Assembly (NCBI RefSeq): GCF_040110915.1 | Contig: NZ_CP157793.1 | Location: 1,500,939-1,564,938 of the forward strand | DNA length: 64,000 nucleotides | Source of the DNA: Stappia sp. | GTDB taxonomy: Bacteria; Pseudomonadota; Alphaproteobacteria; Rhizobiales; Stappiaceae | Direction: 5' to 3' | In this document: one piece after another, positions 25,741 through 36,753 of the stretch | Numbering within the stretch: the first letter of the stretch is position 1 | Layout of the letters: every line of letters begins with the position of its first letter | Notes under the pieces: generated by a model | Databases searched by the model: none | What the model was told of the DNA's origin: nothing | Seen by the model: the letters and a program-made list of their open reading frames with translations, nothing else | Translations under genes and position numbers: made by a program

Positions 25741-27825
25741 ATGAGCGATCAGACGCCGGTGCTGGAGTGCCGGAACCTTTGCATCTCCTACTACACGCGC
25801 GCGGGCGAGATCCCGGCCGTGGTGGACTTCAACCTCAAGCTCATGCCGGGCGAGGCGCACGGCATTGTCGGGGAAAGCGGCTGCGGCAAGTCGACCGTCG
25901 CGCTCGCGATCATGCAGTACATGGGCAAGAACGGCGCGATTGTCGGCGGCGAGATCCTGTTCGACGGGCGCGACATGCGCACCATGAGCGCCGAGGAGCT
26001 GCGCCACATTCGCGGCTCCAAGATCGCCATGGTCTATCAGGAGCCGATGGCCTCGCTCAATCCGTCGATGAAGATCGGCGACCAGCTCGCCGAGGTGCCG
26101 ATCTATCACGACGGCCTGTCGAAGGCCGAGGCGCTGGCGCGGGCCGAGGAGATGCTCGCCAAGGTCCGCCTGCCGGATCCCGAGCGCATCCTCAACGCCT
26201 ATCCGCATCAGATCTCCGGCGGCCAGCAGCAGCGCGTGGTGATCGCCATGGCGCTTCTGTCCAATCCGCGCCTGCTGCTGCTCGACGAGCCCACGACCGC
26301 GCTCGACGTGACGGTGGAAGCGGGCATCGTCGATCTGATCAACGAGATCTCCGAGGAGTTCGGAACCTCGATGATCTACATCTCGCACAATCTGGGCCTG
26401 ATCCTGGAAACCTGCGACCGGCTGACGGTGATGTATTCCGGCGAGGCGGTGGAGGTCGGCGACATCCACGATGTCTTCGACGAGATGCGCCACCCCTATA
26501 CGCGCGGCCTGTTCAACTCGATCCCGCTGCCGGGCGCGGACAAGAACGCGCAGCCGCTGGTCGCCATTCCGGGTCAGTTGCCGCTGCCGCACGAGCGGCC
26601 CGTGGGCTGCAACTTCGGCCCGCGCTGCACCTTCTTCCGCGAGAAGGTGTGCGACACCGGCAAGCTCTTGATGCACTCGGTGCCGGGTGACGACGATCAC
26701 AAGGTGCGCTGCGAGCGCTTCCAGGAGATCGACTGGGCCCGCGACCTGCCGCCGGGCGAGGCGAAGCCGCCGGTCGAGGCCGGCGATACGGTGCTCGCCG
26801 TGGAGGACATGACGAAACACTACCTCATCGACGAGGGCGGGCTCGCGATCTTCGGCGGTGAACCGATGACGGTGAAGGCCAACCAGAATCTCAGTTTCAC
26901 GGCCCGTGAGGCGGAAACGGTCGCCATCGTCGGCGAAAGCGGTTGCGGCAAGTCGACCTTCGCCAAGGTGCTGATGGGCCTAGAAGACGCCACCGACGGC
27001 GAGGTGATGCTCGGTAATGTCGAACTCGGCGGGCTGCCGGTCGACAAGCGCGACAAGGCCACCATCGCCAAGCTGCAGATGATCTTCCAGAACCCCTTCG
27101 ACACGCTCAATCCCTCGCACACCATCGGCGGGCAGATCGGGCGCGTGATCCGGAAATTCGGCGTTGCCAAGGATGACGCCGAGGTCGAGGAGATCATCTT
27201 CCGGCTGCTCGACACGGTGAAGCTGCCGCGCGACTTCGCCAAACGCAAGCCGCGCCAGCTCTCCGGCGGCCAGAAGCAGCGCGTCGGCATCGCCCGCGCC
27301 TTCGCCGGCAACCCGAAGGTGGTGATCGCCGACGAGCCGGTCTCCGCGCTCGACGTGTCGGTGCAGGCGGCGGTGACGGAACTGCTGATGGACATCCAGC
27401 GGGAAAACCGAACGACGATGCTCTTCATCAGCCACGATCTCTCCGTGGTGCGCTATCTGGCCGACCGCATCGTGGTGATGTATCTCGGGCAGATCATGGA
27501 GCAGGGCACGACGGAGGAAATCTTCGCGCCGCCCTATCATCCCTACACCGAGGCCTTGCTCGCGGCCGTTCCGATTGCCGACACGAAGGTCGAGAAACGC
27601 CACATCGTGCTGAAGGGCGAGATTCCGTCGCCGGCCAACCCGCCGCAGGGCTGCCCGTTCTCCACCCGCTGCGCCTACATGATCCCCGGCACCTGCGACG
27701 TCACGCCGCCGCCGCAGCGCACCTTCGGCTCGGGGCACAGGATCCTGTGCCATCTTGAGCCGGCCGAGCTGGAAAAGATGGAGCCGGTGATCAAGCAGAA
27801 GGCCCCGGACGAGGCGGCCGAGTGA
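25741..27825 (+). CDS. Peptide ABC transporter, two ATPase domains in one protein (DppD-DppF fusion)
   Basis: A 694-residue cytoplasmic protein with two complete nucleotide-binding domains. Half 1 (about 5-330): Walker A GESGCGKST, signature ISGGQQQR, Walker B LLLLDEPTTALDVTV and a DppD-type cysteine-rich tail CNFGPRCTFFREKVC. Half 2 (about 345-690): GESGCGKST, LSGGQKQR, VVIADEPVSALDVSV and tail CPFSTRCAYMIPGTC. Both tails are of the oligo_HPY type; similar cysteine sets hold an iron-sulfur cluster in at least one DppD. The ATG at 25741 has a GGAG box; the frame is open upstream. It ends seven bases before the convergent DUF1194 gene. Confidence 0.94.
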   Translation: MSDQTPVLECRNLCISYYTRAGEIPAVVDFNLKLMPGEAHGIVGESGCGKSTVALAIMQYMGKNGAIVGGEILFDGRDMRTMSAEELRHIRGSKIAMVYQEPMASLNPSMKIGDQLAEVPIYHDGLSKAEALARAEEMLAKVRLPDPERILNAYPHQISGGQQQRVVIAMALLSNPRLLLLDEPTTALDVTVEAGIVDLINEISEEFGTSMIYISHNLGLILETCDRLTVMYSGEAVEVGDIHDVFDEMRHPYTRGLFNSIPLPGADKNAQPLVAIPGQLPLPHERPVGCNFGPRCTFFREKVCDTGKLLMHSVPGDDDHKVRCERFQEIDWARDLPPGEAKPPVEAGDTVLAVEDMTKHYLIDEGGLAIFGGEPMTVKANQNLSFTAREAETVAIVGESGCGKSTFAKVLMGLEDATDGEVMLGNVELGGLPVDKRDKATIAKLQMIFQNPFDTLNPSHTIGGQIGRVIRKFGVAKDDAEVEEIIFRLLDTVKLPRDFAKRKPRQLSGGQKQRVGIARAFAGNPKVVIADEPVSALDVSVQAAVTELLMDIQRENRTTMLFISHDLSVVRYLADRIVVMYLGQIMEQGTTEEIFAPPYHPYTEALLAAVPIADTKVEKRHIVLKGEIPSPANPPQGCPFSTRCAYMIPGTCDVTPPPQRTFGSGHRILCHLEPAELEKMEPVIKQKAPDEAAE

Positions 27826-27832
27826 CCCGCGT

Positions 27833-28591
27833 TCACCGCCCGCGTGCCGCGTCCAGACGCGACACCGGAGGCAGGGCCTCGATCTCGCGCAGGAGCTTGC
27901 GGCGCATGGCCTCGGCGAAATCGCCGTAATCGTCGATGGCGAGGACGAAGCTCTGAGGTCCGCTCGCCACATGCGCGCGATACCAGGCGGCAAGCTCGGG
28001 GTCGTCCGTCTCAATGGCCAGGCCGTTGATGGTGACGCCGCGCGACAGGGCCATCCCGCGCGCGGTGTCGATCAGCACCGTATAGTCGCGCGGCGGCGTT
28101 TCGCGCCCGTCGCCCGACACGTCGACCACCTGCCGCGCACCGGCGAAGCCGTTGCGGTCGAAATGGCGCATGGCATGCGCAAGCCCCGACCCGATTCCCG
28201 TGCCGCCGTTCACCCGGCGCGGCCAGCGCTCCGCCATTTGCGCGAAGCGTTCTGCCGACATTGGCGCCTCGATCAGCACGAAGGGCGAGAGATCGGCCGG
28301 GCGCTCCGCCTCGGCCCAGACGGCCAACGCCACCGCGATCCGTCCGAGCGGGCCGCCCGCGATGGCTGCCTGCACCTCGGCGGAGCGGAAAGCCGCCGCG
28401 ATGCCGCGCATCTGCAAGGCGTATTCGCCGGCATCGACGCTGGCCGACGCGTCGACCGCCAGCACCAGCTCCAGATCCACCGCCGTTTGCGACAGCGCGG
28501 CGCGGGGCGCGCCGGCAAAGGCGAGGCCAAGCAAGACAAGGAACACGGCAGGGTGCAGGGCCTTTTCGGCCCTGTCGAAAAGCGCGGTCAT
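27833..28591 (-). CDS. Exported von Willebrand A protein, DUF1194
   Basis: A 252-residue protein with a signal peptide (about residues 1-35, ending AALSQ) and a vWA-like domain: the metal-ion-dependent adhesion site DASAS is in LVLAVDASASVDAGEY, with later NGGTGIGSGLAHAM and VVDVSGDGRETPPRDY supplying the remaining ligand positions. This is the DUF1194 family, of unknown function and usually one per genome in Rhizobiales. A binding role at the periplasmic side is inferred from the fold. Convergent with the peptide transporter, divergent from the gene at 28676. Confidence 0.9.
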   Translation of the reverse strand: MTALFDRAEKALHPAVFLVLLGLAFAGAPRAALSQTAVDLELVLAVDASASVDAGEYALQMRGIAAAFRSAEVQAAIAGGPLGRIAVALAVWAEAERPADLSPFVLIEAPMSAERFAQMAERWPRRVNGGTGIGSGLAHAMRHFDRNGFAGARQVVDVSGDGRETPPRDYTVLIDTARGMALSRGVTINGLAIETDDPELAAWYRAHVASGPQSFVLAIDDYGDFAEAMRRKLLREIEALPPVSRLDAARGR

Positions 28592-28675
28592 GCAAACGAC
28601 ATGGGACGGCGATAGGGCAAGGCAACGTTTGACAGACGGCTAAGCTGCGTCTGCCACCAGCGAAGGAGACTGCGC

Positions 28676-29287
28676 ATGACCCTCGTCACCTCGGAAAGCG
28701 ACCTCGAAGCGCTGTATGGAACGGCCAATCTCGCCTCCACGGCGAAGGAGATCGATCATGTTTGCGAGCACTACGCCCGGCTGATCGAGGCCTCGCCCTT
28801 CGTGGCGGTGGCGACCTCCGGGCCCGAGGGGCTCGACTGCTCGCCGCGCGGCGACCGCGGGCCGGTCGTGCGCATCGACACGCCACGACGCCTGACGATG
28901 CCGGACCGGCGCGGCAACAACCGCATCGACACGCTGCGCAACATCGTGCGCGACCCGCGCATCGCGCTGCTGTTCCTCATTCCCGGCAGCGGCACCACGG
29001 TGCGCGTCAACGGGCGCGCGGCCGTCAGTGTCGATCCGCAGCTGATCGCCTCCTTCGAGGTCGAGGGGCAACGGCCGCGCTCGGTCATCGTGATCGACGT
29101 GGAGCGGGTCTATTTCCAGTGCGCCCGGGCGATCGTGCGCTCGCGGATCTGGGATGGCGCGACGCATTTGGACCCGGCGACGCTGCCCACGCCCGGCGAC
29201 ATCCTCGCCACCTTGAGCGAGGAGCGCGTCGGCGGCGCGGCCTATGACGCCGAATGGCCCGAGCGCGCCCGCAAGACGCTTTGGTAA
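28676..29287 (+). CDS. FMN-binding PPOX-family protein (MSMEG_1061 type)
   Basis: A 203-residue split-barrel flavin-binding protein of the pyridoxamine-5'-phosphate-oxidase-like superfamily. Recognisable parts are FVAVATSGPEGLDCSPRGDRGPVVRI, LTMPDRRGNNRIDTLRNIVRDPRIALLFLIPGSGTTVRVNGRA and the C-terminal VYFQCARAIVRSRIW, the pattern of the MSMEG_1061 subfamily. It probably binds FMN or F420 and reduces an unknown substrate. An AAGGAG ribosome site precedes the ATG. Convergent with the anion-channel gene, 16 bases away. Confidence 0.9.
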   Translation: MTLVTSESDLEALYGTANLASTAKEIDHVCEHYARLIEASPFVAVATSGPEGLDCSPRGDRGPVVRIDTPRRLTMPDRRGNNRIDTLRNIVRDPRIALLFLIPGSGTTVRVNGRAAVSVDPQLIASFEVEGQRPRSVIVIDVERVYFQCARAIVRSRIWDGATHLDPATLPTPGDILATLSEERVGGAAYDAEWPERARKTLW

Positions 29288-29303
29288 TGCGGGCGCGAAC
29301 CGA

Positions 29304-30293
29304 TCAGCCCTCCGGCCGGCAGATCTCGTCGCGGCGGATCGCGCCGAAGGTCTTTCCCAGCAGCAGCAGGATCACCCCCCACAGCACCGCATAGGCGACC
29401 AGCATGGTGACCCGTTGGAACGCGGCCCCCGTCGCATCCGCGAAGAGCGCGGAGGCGATGACGAAGGCCGCGACCGGGAAGGAATAGGCCCACCACGACA
29501 TGGCGAAGGGCAGCTTCAGCAGCTTCTTCACCTGCGTCAGCGTCACCAGCGTGAACATCAGCGCGCAGTAGTAGAGAAACCGCGCCACGCCATCGATCTC
29601 GCCGCCGTTGATCTGCAGCCAGGCCACGAAGCCGGCGGACGGCGGGGCGATCAGGATCACCAGCGTCGGCAGCAGGCGCTCGGGCAGCGGGTTGTGGAAG
29701 ATCAGCCGGTTGAACACCAGCGTCAGGAACACCAGCCACAGCAGCATGCCGATGGAGAAGAAGAACCACGACACCTCGAGATAGCCGAGCCGCACGCCGG
29801 CGATGGGCACCAGCACATTGCCGACCGCCGGAATGAACCACGCCGGCGTCAAATGCGCCTGCTCGAAGGTGCGATGGCTGATCCAGGCGGCGATCACGCC
29901 GAGCGTCACGACAAGATGCACCGAGGCCGCGCACACCCAAAGACCATGCGCCAGCGGCTGGCTGACCGGCAGCAGACCGGCCGAAATCAGCAGCACGCCG
30001 ATGGTGATCGCGGGAAAGAAGGCGATCTTCACCGGATGGTTCCATTCAGCCCTGAGCGCGTCCGCGTGGCGCAGGCCCTTGAGAACGAAGAGGGCCGCGA
30101 TCGCGACAAACGCCAGCGCGGCGACGGCGATCAGCACGAGGCTGGCCGTTGCGGGCGCTCCGAAATAGAGCTCCACGCGATGGGTCGCGAGCGCAAGGCC
30201 GGCAAGCCCCATGACCACGGCGAAGAAGGTCACGGGGAAATGAACGAGTTTGGGAGCGGGGGCCTGTGAGGCCGCGGTCAGCTCGGCATCCAT
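29304..30293 (-). CDS. SLAC1/TehA-type anion channel
   Basis: A 329-residue integral membrane protein with about ten hydrophobic segments and the SLAC1/TehA signature: VHFPVTFFAVVMGLAGLALA at the N-terminus, HLTPAWFIPAVGNVLVP in the middle and MSWWAYSFPVAAFVIAS near the end, including the pore-lining Phe region. It probably conducts chloride, nitrate or another small anion, or contributes to tellurite/dicarboxylate export as in TehA. Start at 30293 (MDAELTAASQ) by family N-terminus; the longer reading to 30389 is Pro/Ala-rich and unlikely. Divergent from glmU across 239 bases. Confidence 0.9.
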   Translation of the reverse strand: MDAELTAASQAPAPKLVHFPVTFFAVVMGLAGLALATHRVELYFGAPATASLVLIAVAALAFVAIAALFVLKGLRHADALRAEWNHPVKIAFFPAITIGVLLISAGLLPVSQPLAHGLWVCAASVHLVVTLGVIAAWISHRTFEQAHLTPAWFIPAVGNVLVPIAGVRLGYLEVSWFFFSIGMLLWLVFLTLVFNRLIFHNPLPERLLPTLVILIAPPSAGFVAWLQINGGEIDGVARFLYYCALMFTLVTLTQVKKLLKLPFAMSWWAYSFPVAAFVIASALFADATGAAFQRVTMLVAYAVLWGVILLLLGKTFGAIRRDEICRPEG

Positions 30294-30532
30294 GATGAAA
30301 GGTCCGGTGGTCTGTGGGACTGTCGTCGGTGAGGGGACGGGTGGCCCGGCGCGCGCTGCGGCCGGTGCTGCCCGGTTGGTACCGACCATACTATTTGAAG
30401 AAATCCGAACCTATCCGAAGAAACCGCAAGCCTTGCGACAAAACCTCGCTTGTCCGAAGGGTGGGGGACTTGACGTTGCCGCCCGCGGAGCGGATGACTG
30501 CCGCCATTGCCATCACGCATCAGGGATTTCTC

Positions 30533-31906
30533 ATGCCAAGCGCCGACCGTCTCGCCATCGTTCTCGCCGCCGGACTGGGGACGCGGATGAAATCCGCGCA
30601 TCCCAAGGTGATGCATGAGGTCGGCAACCTGTCGCTCGTCGGGCATGTGCTCGCGGCGGTGAAGGCGGCCGAGATCGAGCGCATCGCCGTGGTCGTCGGC
30701 CCCGACATGGCGGATCTGGAGGCGGAGGTCGCGCGCCGCGCCCCGCAGGCGACATGCCACGAGCAGACCGAGCGTCTGGGCACCGCCCATGCGGCCATGG
30801 CCGCCGGGCCAGCCTACGCCGACGCGCCCCGTCAGGTGCTGGTGCTCTTCGGCGACACGCCACTGATCACGGCGGAAACGGTTGCCCGTGTCTCGGCGGG
30901 TCTGGAGACGGGGGCGGACCTTGTGGTGCTCGGCTTCGAAACGGACACCCCCACGGGCTATGGCCGTCTCCTGACGACGAATGGCAGCGTCACCGCGATC
31001 CGCGAGGAGAAGGACGCAAGCCCCGAGGAACGGGCGGTCCGCCTGTGCAACTCCGGCATCATGGCCTTCGACGGCCGGATCTTCGCCGACATTCTGTCGC
31101 GGATCGGAACCGACAACGCGCAGGGCGAGTACTATCTGACCGACGCGGTGGAGATCGCGCATGCGCTCGGGCTGACCGTGGTCGTCGAGACGGCGGAGGA
31201 AGATGAGCTCCAGGGCATCAACACGCGTGCCCAGCTTGCCCGGGTCGAGGCGGAATTCCAGACCCGCGCCCGCGCCCGCGCCATGGCCGAGGGTGCCACG
31301 CTGGTGGCGCCCGAAACCGTCTTCTTCTCCCATGACACGCGCATCGGCCGGGATGTGGTGATCGAGCCCAATGTGGTCTTCGGCCCTGGCGTCACGATTG
31401 GCGACAATGTGCGCGTGCGCGCCTTTTCCCATCTCGAGGCGGCGGACGTCGCGAGCCAGGCGACGCTCGGCCCCTATGCGCGCCTGCGTCCGGGCGCGCG
31501 GATCGGGGAGGGGGCCCATGTCGGCAACTTCGTGGAAATCAAGAACGCGACGGTGGAGGCGGGCGCCAAGGTCAATCATCTGACCTACATCGGCGATGCC
31601 CGCATCGGCGCGAAGGCGAACATCGGCGCCGGCACCATCACCTGCAACTACGACGGCTATCTGAAACACCACACGGACATTGGCGCGGGCGCCTTCGTCG
31701 GCTCAAACTCGACGCTGGTCGCGCCGCTGACGATCGGCGACGGCGCCTATCTGGGGGCCGGCGGCGTGGTCACCGAGGACGTGCCGGCCGATGCGCTGGC
31801 GCTCGGCCGCGCCCGGCAGGTCATCAAGGACGGCATGGGCGCCAGCCTGCGCACCCGCTTCGCGGCGGCCAAGGCGGAGAAGGCGAAGACCGGTGACGGC
31901 GGCTGA
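30533..31906 (+). CDS. glmU: Bifunctional GlmU: GlcNAc-1-P uridylyltransferase / GlcN-1-P acetyltransferase
   Basis: A 457-residue cytoplasmic enzyme making UDP-GlcNAc for peptidoglycan and LPS. The N-terminal pyrophosphorylase domain has IVLAAGLGTRMKS; the C-terminal left-handed beta helix has hexapeptide repeats and the catalytic region VGNFVEIKNATVEAGAKVNHLTYIGDARIG and GTITCNYDGYLKH. The ATG at 30533 with an AGGGA box is preferred to ATG 30494; the frame is open further upstream without support. It ends 12 bases before the convergent epimerase gene. Confidence 0.96.
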   Translation: MPSADRLAIVLAAGLGTRMKSAHPKVMHEVGNLSLVGHVLAAVKAAEIERIAVVVGPDMADLEAEVARRAPQATCHEQTERLGTAHAAMAAGPAYADAPRQVLVLFGDTPLITAETVARVSAGLETGADLVVLGFETDTPTGYGRLLTTNGSVTAIREEKDASPEERAVRLCNSGIMAFDGRIFADILSRIGTDNAQGEYYLTDAVEIAHALGLTVVVETAEEDELQGINTRAQLARVEAEFQTRARARAMAEGATLVAPETVFFSHDTRIGRDVVIEPNVVFGPGVTIGDNVRVRAFSHLEAADVASQATLGPYARLRPGARIGEGAHVGNFVEIKNATVEAGAKVNHLTYIGDARIGAKANIGAGTITCNYDGYLKHHTDIGAGAFVGSNSTLVAPLTIGDGAYLGAGGVVTEDVPADALALGRARQVIKDGMGASLRTRFAAAKAEKAKTGDGG

Positions 31907-31918
31907 TCGCGGGGAACC

Positions 31919-32929
31919 CTACACGCCGTAGAAGTCGCGATACCAGTCGACAAAGGCCTTCACGCCGTCCTCGACGCGGGTTTGCGGGCGAAATCCCGTG
32001 GATTCGATGAGGTCGTCCACATCCGCCCAGGTGGCCAGCACGTCGCCGGGCTGGAGCGGCATCATCTTGCGCTTCGCTGGAATGCCGCAGGCCTTTTCGA
32101 TGGCGTCGACATAGGCGAGCAATTCCACCGGCTCGCTGTTGCCGATGTTGTAGATCCGATAGGGCGCCGCGCTCGTCGCCGGATCGGGAGCCCGGCCGTT
32201 CCAGTCCGGATTTGCGGTCGCAGGCCGGTCGGCGATGCGCACGATGCCCTCGACGATGTCGTCGATATAGGTGAAGTCGCGTAGCATCTTGCCGTGATTA
32301 TAGATCTCCACCGGCTCGCCGGCGAGGATCGCGCGGGTGAACTTGAACAGCGCCATGTCGGGCCGCGCCCAGGGGCCGTAGACGGTGAAAAACCGCAGGC
32401 CCGTCAGCGGAATCTGGAAGAGATGGGCGTAGCTGTGCGCCATCGCCTCGTTGGCCTTCTTCGTCGCCGCGTAGAGGGAGACCGGATGGTTCGATCCGCG
32501 ATGCGGCGAGAGCGGCATGTCCTCGTCCAGCCCGTAGACCGAGGAGGTCGAGGCATAGACCAGGTGATCCACCGTATGATGGCGGGCCGCTTCCAGAATG
32601 GTCAGAAAGCCGGTGACGTTGGCATCCACATAGGCCTGGGGCTCGTCGAGCGAATAGCGCACGCCCGGCTGCGCGGCCAGATGAATGATGCGCTGCGGCG
32701 CGTGGGTCCCCATCAGCGCGAAGACCGCCGCGCGATCCTCCAGCCGGATGCGCGCCTCGGTGAAGTGGTTGTTCCGCCGAAGCCGCGCGACACGGGCTTC
32801 CTTGAGCGCCGGGTCGTAATAGGGGCTGACGCAATCGAGCCCGACGACATGCCAGCCGTCGGCCAGCAGGCGCTGGCACACGTGGTAGCCGATGAAGCCG
32901 GCCGACCCGGTGACGAGGATAGTGTTCAT
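31919..32929 (-). CDS. NAD-dependent UDP-sugar epimerase (UDP-glucuronate 4-epimerase type)
   Basis: A 336-residue extended short-chain dehydrogenase. Rossmann motif GSAGFIGYHV at residues 8-17, catalytic Ser in YASTSSVYG and the YxxxK pair in YAATKKANE, followed by RFFTVYGPWARPDMALFKFT and YNIGNSEPVEL. The family-specific sequences fit UDP-glucuronate 4-epimerase (CapI/LpsL type), which makes UDP-galacturonate for LPS or exopolysaccharide. It lies 59 bases after galU on the minus strand; GalU makes UDP-glucose, precursor of UDP-glucuronate, so a shared envelope pathway is likely. Confidence 0.92.
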   Translation of the reverse strand: MNTILVTGSAGFIGYHVCQRLLADGWHVVGLDCVSPYYDPALKEARVARLRRNNHFTEARIRLEDRAAVFALMGTHAPQRIIHLAAQPGVRYSLDEPQAYVDANVTGFLTILEAARHHTVDHLVYASTSSVYGLDEDMPLSPHRGSNHPVSLYAATKKANEAMAHSYAHLFQIPLTGLRFFTVYGPWARPDMALFKFTRAILAGEPVEIYNHGKMLRDFTYIDDIVEGIVRIADRPATANPDWNGRAPDPATSAAPYRIYNIGNSEPVELLAYVDAIEKACGIPAKRKMMPLQPGDVLATWADVDDLIESTGFRPQTRVEDGVKAFVDWYRDFYGV

Positions 32930-32988
32930 GAACGAGTCCGCTTGATGCGTCGCGCGAGGGGCGGCCGCCCCGGGGCGAGGCGGGGGCG

Positions 32989-33870
32989 TTACAGCTTCAG
33001 GATATCGCCGAGCAGCGGGCGCAGCTCGCCGGCAAGCTCCTCGTTCTCCAGCGCGAAGGCGATATTCGCCGCCAGAAACCCGGATTTCGAGCCGCAATCG
33101 TAGGTCTCGCCGTCGAACCGCAGGCCGGTGAAGCGCTGGCGCGCCATCAAGGCGAGCATCGCGTCGGTCAACTGGATCTCGCCGCCGGCGCCGACCTCCT
33201 GGTTCTCCAGCAGCGTGAAAATCTCCGGCTGCAGGATGTAGCGACCGTTGATGAAGAGGTTGCTCGGTGCCGTGCCGGGCGCGGGTTTTTCCACCATGCC
33301 GGTGATCGAGAAGGTCGCGGCCTGCGGATCGCCGTCGACCTCCACGATCCCGTAATTGTGCGTCTGGTCCTCGGGCACGGCCTCGACGGAGACCACGTTG
33401 CCGCCCGTCTCCTCGTAGACCGACACCATCTGCGACAGGCACCCGGGATCGGACTTCATCACCATGTCCGGCAGGAGCACGGCGAAGGGCTCGTTGCCCA
33501 CCAGATCGCGCGCGCACCAGATGGCGTGGCCGAGGCCGAGCGGCTCCTGCTGACGGGTGAAGCTGGTGCTGCCGGGGCTCGGACGGATCGCGTCGAGAAG
33601 ATCGAGGGCGCCCTGCTTCTTGCGGGCACGCAGCGTGTCCTCGAGTTCGTAGGCGATGTCGAAATGATCCTCGATGACGTGCTTGTTGCGCCCGGTGACG
33701 AACACGATGTGCTCGATGCCGGCCGCACGCGCCTCATCGACGACATACTGGATGATCGGACGGTCGACGACGGTCAGCATCTCCTTGGGCACGGCCTTGG
33801 TGGCGGGCAGAAAGCGTGTGCCGAGACCCGCGACAGGGAGGACGGCCTTGCGAATTTTCCGCTGTGTCAT
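32989..33870 (-). CDS. galU: UTP-glucose-1-phosphate uridylyltransferase
   Basis: A 293-residue enzyme that makes UDP-glucose. Motifs: [38 protein letters not shown] at the N-terminus (nucleotide and sugar-phosphate sites), [15 protein letters not shown], and the C-terminal [18 protein letters not shown]. Normal length. First gene of the galU-epimerase pair. The 234-base gap to kdsA is divergent and carries two near copies of TCTGAAA(A)CGCGATG at about 33889-33931, of unknown meaning. Confidence 0.96.
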   Translation of the reverse strand: MTQRKIRKAVLPVAGLGTRFLPATKAVPKEMLTVVDRPIIQYVVDEARAAGIEHIVFVTGRNKHVIEDHFDIAYELEDTLRARKKQGALDLLDAIRPSPGSTSFTRQQEPLGLGHAIWCARDLVGNEPFAVLLPDMVMKSDPGCLSQMVSVYEETGGNVVSVEAVPEDQTHNYGIVEVDGDPQAATFSITGMVEKPAPGTAPSNLFINGRYILQPEIFTLLENQEVGAGGEIQLTDAMLALMARQRFTGLRFDGETYDCGSKSGFLAANIAFALENEELAGELRPLLGDILKL

Positions 33871-34104
33871 TCAGGAGACTTCCGTTGTCTGAAACGCGAT
33901 GGCGATTGTTCTGAAAACGCGATGACGCCGACCCGAAACGGGCGACGCGCCTGTCATCTCTGTCTAGCCCGGATTTTCGGGCAATCCAAGGCCGCCGGGC
34001 CAGGGGAGGGCGTGCCTGCCCGCCATCGCTTGCGCGGCGGCGCCGCGAGCACTACACACGGACCCGAGAGACCTCCGCCATCGCATTGGATCGAGCGCCT
34101 GACC

Positions 34105-36437
<2,333 letters not shown>

Positions 36438-36465
36438 GGTCGCCGGACGCTCACGAACACCGAAA

Positions 36466-36492
36466 GGGCCGCCGGAGCGATCCGGCGACCCT
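36466..36492 (+). terminator. Hairpin after eno, weak terminator
   Basis: GGGCCGCCGGA / TCCGGCGACCC around a GCGA loop, with two mismatched pairs at the base and no T-run. Nearly the same sequence as the better terminator at 36700-36729. On its own it may pause but not end transcription. Confidence 0.4.
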
Positions 36493-36519
36493 CAGACTGC
36501 TGACAAAGCCTCGAAAGGT

Positions 36520-36652
36520 CGTCATCCCGGACGCAGGCGGAGCCGGGGATCCGGGGTCGGGGAGGCAGGGAGCAGGCGTGGGAAACTCTCCGAAATCGCC
36601 AGGCTCTCGGCTCGCCGATACCGGGTCGCGCTGACGCTTGCCCGGTATGACG
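36520..36652. repeat. Two-hairpin palindromic extragenic element
   Basis: 133 bases bounded by CGTCATCCCGG at 36520-36530 and its near inverse CCCGGTATGACG at 36641-36652. The left end folds (ATCCCGG with CCGGGGAT, 36524-36550), and the right end folds perfectly (ATACCGGG with CCCGGTAT, 36618-36648). No coding capacity. Resembles the REP/MITE-like dispersed palindromes common in Rhizobiales; copy number elsewhere cannot be seen here. Confidence 0.6.
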
Positions 36653-36699
36653 CCCCTGCATGACGTGAAGCGTATTCCTACCCGTTGGGATCAAGCTCA

Positions 36700-36729
36700 G
36701 GGCCGTCGGAGCGATCCGACGGCCTTTTT
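36700..36729 (+). terminator. Intrinsic terminator downstream of eno
   Basis: Perfect 10-bp stem GGCCGTCGGA / TCCGACGGCC with a GCGA loop, followed by TTTTT. Strong by eye. It lies 263 bases after the eno stop and 24 bases before the end of the convergent thiol-oxidoreductase gene. Confidence 0.85.
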
Positions 36730-36753
36730 GCGGAGTGTGTCGTGCGGGCGGGT

